A DNA stretch of 8,832 bases from Methanotrichaceae archaeon (lineage in GTDB: Archaea > Halobacteriota > Methanosarcinia > Methanotrichales > Methanotrichaceae): NCBI GenBank assembly GCA_013329455.1, contig DUKF01000192.1:1-8832 (forward strand), in the 5' to 3' direction. Below are positions 4,965 through 8,832 of this stretch, in pieces; position 1 is the first letter of the stretch; each line of letters starts with the position of its first letter. A program made the position numbers and the translations under genes. The notes beneath the pieces are model-generated. The model was not told the origin of the DNA. It was given only the letters and a program-made list of their open reading frames with translations, and did no database searches.

Positions 4965-7250
4965 TTGAGTCGGAGGGTTAACGAACATAAAACGCTGCAG
5001 CAAACGCTAGGAGGCGTCACCCTATCGGAGATGCCGATGGTCAGGACCACCGACGGCCACCTGATGAGGTGGGACAAAGAGGCCGTGATGAACCAGCTCC
5101 TCAGGGAGACGAAGCTCTCAGAGCAGTTCTACAGGATCCCCGGCATCTCCGAGGAAGAAGCAAGGGAGATCGCTCGGGAGGTGGAACGCCGGATCAGGTG
5201 GATGGACGTCAAGTTCCTCTCCGGCCCCCTGGTGAGAGAGATCGTGAACGTGATCCTCCTCGAAAGACACCACCTTGAATGGAGAAACATCTGCACGAGA
5301 GCCGGAACCCCGGTCTACGACGCCCATCTCATCGACGTCGGCTCGGGCTTTGAGGCTCACGAGAACGCGAACCTCCAGGAGAACGCCGAGACGAGCCACA
5401 AGAAGAAGGCAGACAAGATCTCGAAAGAGCAGTACCTCCTCCTCATCCCGCCCTACCTCTCAGACCACCACCTGGCTGGAGACATCCACATCCACGACCT
5501 GGAGTACTTCGGCACTCGTCCGTTCTGCCAGGACTGGGACCTTCGCTACTTCTTCTACTACGGCCTCATGCCCGACGGTTCGGGAACCAAGGCGAGCGTC
5601 GCGGGCCCCGCGAAAAAGCCGGAGGTCGCCATGCTCCACGCCGTAAAGGCGCTCGCATCGGCCCAGACCAACTTCGCCGGAGGTCAGGGATTCTACAACT
5701 TCCTTACCTTCCTCGCACCATACCTCGAGAGCCTCGATTACGCACAGATCTGCCAGCTGATGCAGATGTTCGTCTACGAGATGACCCAGATGATGGTGGC
5801 TCGAGGCGGCCAGGTCGTCTTCTCTTCGGTCCAGCTCAGCCCTGGAGTCCCGAAGCTCTGGCGGGACAAGCCCGTCGTCTACAAGGGCAAGGTCTGGGAC
5901 GGCGCCGAGGCCCCACTCAAGACCTACGGCGAGTTCGAAAAGGAGGTCAGGCTCGGCTTCAAGGCGCTGATGGAGGTTATGCTGGAAGGCGACTACTGGG
6001 GCAAGCCTTTCAACTTCCCCAAGCCCGAGATCTCGATCGAGCCCGACTTCATGACCGAAGACGATGAGTTCGACGCTGCCCATCCGGACCTTCCGACCTA
6101 CAAAGATCTCTACCTTCTCACCTTCAAGCTCGCCTCCAAGTTCGGCACCCCTTACTACGACAACCAGCTTCCAGCCTACAGGGGTGCTGGCAAGGGGATA
6201 AGCTGCTATCAATGCTGCGCCTACCAGTTCTCTGCGACCTTCGAGAGCGACGCAGACTTCGATGACAAGCTCTACTTCAAAGATGGCATGCACTTCTCCA
6301 TGGGATCGTGGCAGGTCGTCTCTCTCAACTGCCCGAGGGCCGCTTACCTCGCCCGCAGCGACGACGACCTCCTCTTCGAGTACCTCAGGGGGCTGATGGA
6401 CACTGCTGTCGACATATTCAAGGTCAAGCGGGAATGGATGAACCAGGTTGTCAAGAACGGCAGAATGCCCTTTGCAACCCAGAGGCCAAAAGATCCCCAG
6501 ACCGGCAAAAGGGGGACGGTGGCCGTGGACCTGGAGGGTCTCGTCTACACCATCGGCGTCGTCGGCGTGAACGAGATGGTCCAGTTCCACACGGGCCACC
6601 AGATGCACGAGTCGAAGGAGGCTTGGAAGCTGGCGGTGAGGGCGATGACCGAGATGGAGATCTACGCGAAAGAGCTCAGCCAGCGCCACGGCATGACCAT
6701 AGCCCTTGCCAGGACCCCGGCGGAGACGGTGGTCCAGAGGTTCGCGGTCTCCGACCTCCTCCACGAGGAGTTTCGAGACTGCGCCATGAAGGTGGTCAAG
6801 GGGGATCTTGAGACCGCTATGACCAGGATCCGCCAGACTCGCGACCTTCCCGTCTACTACACCAACGGGACTCATGTGCCGCCCTCCCTGGACGTCTCGA
6901 TCTTCGAGAGGGCGAATTTGGAGCACATCTTCTTCCCGATCGTCGACGGAGGAAACATATTCCACATCTTCCTGGGGGAGTCGGCCCCCGATCCCGAGGG
7001 GCTGATGGACTTCGCCATGAACCTCGCGAGAACCACTCAGATAGGCTACTTCGCCTTCACGAGAGACATGACCGTCTGCCTCAGCTGCTTCCATGTCGCT
7101 CCAGGCCTGAAGGAGGAGTGCCCGCGGTGCAAGTCCGACCATCTGGAGTACCTCTCCAGGGTGACCGGCTACCTTCAGTCGGTGAGCGGGTGGAACGAGG
7201 CCAAAAAGCAGGAGTTGAAGGACAGGAACAGGTACTCGGACCTGAGCTGA
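4965..7250 (+). CDS. nrdD: Anaerobic (class III) ribonucleoside-triphosphate reductase
   Basis: NrdD reduces ribonucleoside triphosphates to deoxyribonucleoside triphosphates for DNA synthesis, using an oxygen-sensitive glycyl radical installed by the radical-SAM activase NrdG. The 761-residue protein opens with an ATP-cone allosteric domain (about residues 25-115, VRTTDGHLMRWDKEAV onward). The reductase barrel follows, with cysteines in RPFCQDWDLR (C188) and SCYQCCAYQF (C414, C417, C418) at the places of the family's active-site cysteines. Near the C-terminus are a zinc site, CLSC and CPRC (C705, C708, C719, C722), and the radical loop RVTGYL, with G735 as the radical glycine. The length is normal and there is no intein. 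The start is a TTG, supported by AGGAGGA (4951-4957) seven bases upstream; the later ATG at 5031 would cut toward the ATP cone. nrdG is not in the window. Codon use is GC-rich host type. Confidence 0.96.
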   Translation: MSRRVNEHKTLQQTLGGVTLSEMPMVRTTDGHLMRWDKEAVMNQLLRETKLSEQFYRIPGISEEEAREIAREVERRIRWMDVKFLSGPLVREIVNVILLERHHLEWRNICTRAGTPVYDAHLIDVGSGFEAHENANLQENAETSHKKKADKISKEQYLLLIPPYLSDHHLAGDIHIHDLEYFGTRPFCQDWDLRYFFYYGLMPDGSGTKASVAGPAKKPEVAMLHAVKALASAQTNFAGGQGFYNFLTFLAPYLESLDYAQICQLMQMFVYEMTQMMVARGGQVVFSSVQLSPGVPKLWRDKPVVYKGKVWDGAEAPLKTYGEFEKEVRLGFKALMEVMLEGDYWGKPFNFPKPEISIEPDFMTEDDEFDAAHPDLPTYKDLYLLTFKLASKFGTPYYDNQLPAYRGAGKGISCYQCCAYQFSATFESDADFDDKLYFKDGMHFSMGSWQVVSLNCPRAAYLARSDDDLLFEYLRGLMDTAVDIFKVKREWMNQVVKNGRMPFATQRPKDPQTGKRGTVAVDLEGLVYTIGVVGVNEMVQFHTGHQMHESKEAWKLAVRAMTEMEIYAKELSQRHGMTIALARTPAETVVQRFAVSDLLHEEFRDCAMKVVKGDLETAMTRIRQTRDLPVYYTNGTHVPPSLDVSIFERANLEHIFFPIVDGGNIFHIFLGESAPDPEGLMDFAMNLARTTQIGYFAFTRDMTVCLSCFHVAPGLKEECPRCKSDHLEYLSRVTGYLQSVSGWNEAKKQELKDRNRYSDLS

Positions 7251-7272
7251 TCCAACGCCACTGACCGGGACG

Positions 7273-7310
7273 GTGCTCTCTTGCCCGGAGAGCACATATC
7301 CAATTCTTTT
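7273..7310 (+). terminator. Hairpin terminator after nrdD
   Basis: GTGCTCTC (7273-7280) and GAGAGCAC (7288-7295) form a perfect eight-base stem with a seven-base loop, starting 22 bases after the nrdD stop. An AT-rich tail ending in ATTCTTTT follows. It should end nrdD transcription and separate it from the ferredoxin promoter about 40 bases further on. Confidence 0.65.
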
Positions 7311-7335
7311 CGATATTTGAGCCCCCTAACGAAAG

Positions 7336-7390
7336 TTATATATTGTATATCCTGGACTGTAAATTTGCCAACTTAGGCAACTTTGGAGGA
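7336..7390 (+). promoter_or_regulatory. Promoter, leader hairpin and ribosome site of ferredoxin 1
   Basis: TTATATA (7336-7342) is the TATA box, which places the transcript start near 7365. Exactly there lies a perfect inverted repeat, TTGCC-AACTTA-GGCAA (7365-7380), followed at once by the ribosome site GGAGGA (7385-7390), seven bases before ATG 7398. The repeat could be an operator at the start site or a 5' hairpin of the mRNA. The overall layout is repeated, in diverged form, in front of ferredoxin 2. Confidence 0.55.
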
Positions 7391-7397
7391 ATTTGTA

Positions 7398-7574
7398 ATG
7401 CCTGCAGTAGTCAATAGAGACGAGTGTGTAAGTTGCGGAACCTGTGTCGAGGAATGTCCGGAAGAAGCGATCACCTTGGACGAAGAAGAAATAGCAGTGG
7501 TGAACGCTGAAAAGTGCACAGAGTGCGGCACCTGCGTCGAGGCCTGTCCCTCTGAGGCAATCTCCCTCGAGTGA
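7398..7574 (+). CDS. Small 2[4Fe-4S] ferredoxin (copy 1, intact)
   Basis: This 58-residue clostridial-type ferredoxin is a soluble low-potential electron carrier. The two cluster motifs are complete: C10-x2-C13-x2-C16-x3-C20-P and C40-x2-C43-x2-C46-x3-C50-P, with the usual crossed ligation (C50 completing cluster I and C20 cluster II). It is acidic (many Glu and Asp), as expected for docking to oxidoreductases. ATG 7398 is chosen over the TTG at 7383 because the TTG overlaps the ribosome site GGAGGA, which is perfectly spaced for the ATG. In methanogens such proteins serve hydrogenases, CO dehydrogenase/acetyl-CoA synthase and radical-SAM activation. A role with nrdD, which lies just upstream but behind a terminator, is only a possibility. 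T-rich sequence (7581-7596) follows and probably ends the transcript. Confidence 0.93.
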   Translation: MPAVVNRDECVSCGTCVEECPEEAITLDEEEIAVVNAEKCTECGTCVEACPSEAISLE

Positions 7575-7580
7575 ACACAA

Positions 7581-7596
7581 TTCTTTTAAAATTTTT
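7581..7596 (+). terminator. T-rich terminator after ferredoxin 1
   Basis: TTCTTTTAAAATTTTT begins seven bases after the ferredoxin stop. Runs of T without a strong hairpin are the usual intrinsic terminator in archaea. No gene is seen between here and the next promoter at 7743. Confidence 0.45.
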
Positions 7597-7742
7597 CATA
7601 AGTTGCTTCAAAGTCGCCTTTTCGTCTCCGGCGATGTTCGGCGCAGCATCTTCGTTCCCTTCTCATCGAAATGGCCAATTGCTCCAAGCCGATTGTTCCG
7701 CATTCGATCGATTTTGGCCTGTCGTACGCGGATCTGTTTGAC

Positions 7743-7801
7743 GAAAGATATATATCAGGACCCGCCAGTCTGTAACCCTACCGATTCCGGCAGCTTTGGA
7801 G
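7743..7801 (+). promoter_or_regulatory. Duplicated promoter and leader of ferredoxin 2
   Basis: GAAAGATATATATC (7743-7756) matches GAAAGTTATATATT in front of ferredoxin 1. CTGTAA and CAGCTTTGGAG recur at the same distances in both leaders. The spacing from GAAAG to ATG is 68 bases here and 67 in copy 1. The ribosome site has decayed from GGAGGA to GGAGTA (7798-7803), and the leader inverted repeat of copy 1 is not preserved. The match shows that the duplication included the promoter. Confidence 0.55.
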
Positions 7802-7810
7802 TAGTTCGCG

Positions 7811-7990
7811 ATGGCGGCGGCGGTTAACAAAGAAGAACGTGTAAACTGCGAAACCTGCGTCGACGAGTGCTCTCAGGAGGCGATCAACGTGGGTGACTAC
7901 GAGATAGCCGTCATAGATGCCGACAAGTGCACCGAATGCGGCAGCAGCATCGAGGTATGCCCCTCCGAGGCGACGAGCCCAGAGGGCTGA
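7811..7990 (+). CDS. Ferredoxin paralogue with one cysteine lost from each cluster motif (copy 2)
   Basis: This 59-residue open frame aligns without gaps to copy 1; I count 34 identical residues of 58. Motif 1 reads R10-x2-C13-x2-C16-x3-C20-S and motif 2 reads C40-x2-C43-x2-S46-x3-C50-P. C10 has therefore become Arg and C46 Ser, and cluster I's G14 and P21 are also changed. By the crossed ligation of this fold, cluster I (C10, C13, C16, C50) and cluster II (C40, C43, C46, C20) each keep three cysteines. It may bind [3Fe-4S] or open-site [4Fe-4S] clusters, or be a decaying copy. The frame is intact, many differences are synonymous, and the acidic character is kept, which argues against immediate decay. 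ATG 7811 follows a weakened ribosome site (GGAGTA). It ends 37 bases before the UPF0182 gene and may be co-transcribed with it. Confidence 0.72.
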   Translation: MAAAVNKEERVNCETCVDECSQEAINVGDYEIAVIDADKCTECGSSIEVCPSEATSPEG

Positions 7991-8027
7991 AATGCTTTAT
8001 TATTATTCGTAATTTTCGAGGAGTTTT

Positions 8028-8832
8028 ATGAGATTTGAAAGGGGGCTGGTTGCGGCCCTGGTAATTCTTCTGATATTTTCAGGTCAGATCGCACATATGC
8101 TGACGGAATTGCGCTGGTTCCAGTCTCTGGGATACTCCAGCGTCTACGCGACGATGATCGCTGCGAGGATCGCCCTCTTCTTGGGGTCGGCTCTAGCGTT
8201 CGGGGCGGTGAGCCTAGCCAACCTGAGGTTGATCCGCGAGAGGCCCAGATATCTATCCTGGATCGTGGTTTTGATATCGATACTCTTCGGTCTTGTGATA
8301 CAGTTTGGCTGGGAGAGGGCCCTATTGGCCCTCAACGCCCAGACCTTCGCGGTGAATGACCCCCTATTCGGGCTGGACAGCGGGTTCTACGTCTTCACCC
8401 TGCCGCTGCTTTGGGCCCTCTGGTACGCGATCTTTTTCGCAATCATGATCAACCTGGCAATCACTGCCGGAGCTTACCTGTTCCTCCAGGCGGATCAGCT
8501 CATCTTCGGTCCGGAGGAGAGAGATTACGCCGAGATCGCGAAGTCTATCCCCGGGAGGGCCTTGGCCCACATGAGCGCTCTATTGGGAATCCTTGCGCTT
8601 CTATTCTCTTTCCGGTTCCTGTTGGACCGGTATGAGCTTCTCTACTCGGCGACGGGGGTCGTCTACGGCGCGGGTTACGCCGACGTCTACGCCCGTCTTC
8701 CTTTCCTCTACATCTATGCCGGCGCCGCGCTCATTGCAGCCATCCTCCTCTTCGCCTTCGCGGCGGGTAAGAGGTCGGCCCGGGTTCCCCTCATCATCGG
8801 CGTCATCGTCGTCGCGACGGCGGGACTTGGGG
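8028..8832 (+). CDS. UPF0182 family multi-pass membrane protein, N-terminal part
   Basis: The gene runs off the right edge; 268 codons are visible of a family usually around 900 residues. Function is unknown for the family (COG1615). What can be seen: an N-terminal membrane helix (GLVAALVILLIFSG), then LTELRWFQSLGYSSVYATM, a family-typical segment, then further hydrophobic helices around residues 45-65, 75-95, 120-150, 185-205, 225-245 and 252 onward. The signature DPLFGLDSGFYVFTLPLLWAL and the later YADVYARLP match the UPF0182 pattern (DPxFGxDxxFYxFxLP and YsDvxAxLP). The ATG at 8028 has GAGGAG (8018-8023) four bases upstream. AT-rich sequence CTTTATTATTATT (7994-8006) could hold its own TATA box, but 37 bases is a tight fit, so read-through from ferredoxin 2 is also possible. 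No partner is evident. Confidence 0.87.
   Translation, partial: MRFERGLVAALVILLIFSGQIAHMLTELRWFQSLGYSSVYATMIAARIALFLGSALAFGAVSLANLRLIRERPRYLSWIVVLISILFGLVIQFGWERALLALNAQTFAVNDPLFGLDSGFYVFTLPLLWALWYAIFFAIMINLAITAGAYLFLQADQLIFGPEERDYAEIAKSIPGRALAHMSALLGILALLFSFRFLLDRYELLYSATGVVYGAGYADVYARLPFLYIYAGAALIAAILLFAFAAGKRSARVPLIIGVIVVATAGLG

Noticed and set aside
5460..7295. A 611-codon open frame on the minus strand opposite nrdD
   Set aside because: It is the mirror of a GC-rich coding sequence with strong codon bias; it has no ribosome site or recognisable domain, while the + strand holds a complete NrdD with all motifs.

Overview
The window looks like chromosomal DNA of a methanogenic euryarchaeon, plausibly of the Methanothrix/Methanosarcinales type. 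I infer this from TATA-box promoters (TTTAAATA, TTATATA) with GGAGG-type ribosome binding sites, frequent AGG/AGA/ATA codons, a class III ribonucleotide reductase, a short clostridial-type 2[4Fe-4S] ferredoxin and a UPF0182 membrane protein. The genus is a guess. Most of the window is GC-rich (58% in a 60-base sample at 721-780). A block from about 905 to 3400 is AT-rich (30% GC at both 961-1020 and 1621-1680) and reads as a transferred island.

Layout. (1) 2-373: the 3' end of hemB (porphobilinogen synthase). (2) 388-3199: a three-gene cassette. A beta-class, probably N4-cytosine, DNA methyltransferase on the + strand meets, stop codon against stop codon, a minus-strand pair made of a DUF262 (GmrS-like ParB-fold) protein and a HEPN-domain putative RNase. 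This resembles a compact defence or restriction-like module. The composition changes inside the methyltransferase gene, near its presumed target-recognition region. (3) 3200-3515: a promoter region with inverted repeats, then an orphan promoter/ribosome-site signal with no gene body. (4) 3516-3937: a RidA-family pseudogene on the minus strand with an early stop and two single-base insertions. (5) 4036-4581: an NADPH-dependent FMN reductase-family flavoprotein. (6) 4582-4964: a structured intergenic region with a strong 14-bp stem and a nrdD promoter with a palindrome beside its TATA box. (7) 4965-7250: nrdD, complete, followed by a hairpin terminator. (8) 7398-7574 and 7811-7990: a tandem pair of small ferredoxins that share promoter and leader sequence. 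The second copy keeps its frame but has lost one cysteine ligand from each cluster motif. (9) 8028-end: the N-terminal third or so of a UPF0182 multi-pass membrane protein.

How the parts relate. nrdD makes deoxynucleotides anaerobically through a glycyl radical. Its activase gene nrdG is not in the window, and the neighbouring ferredoxin is a conceivable, unproven electron carrier for that activation. The methyltransferase/DUF262/HEPN cassette is the most system-like unit: the enzyme could mark self DNA while DUF262 senses and HEPN acts as the RNA-cleaving effector. The tandem ferredoxins are the clearest case of recent gene remodelling.
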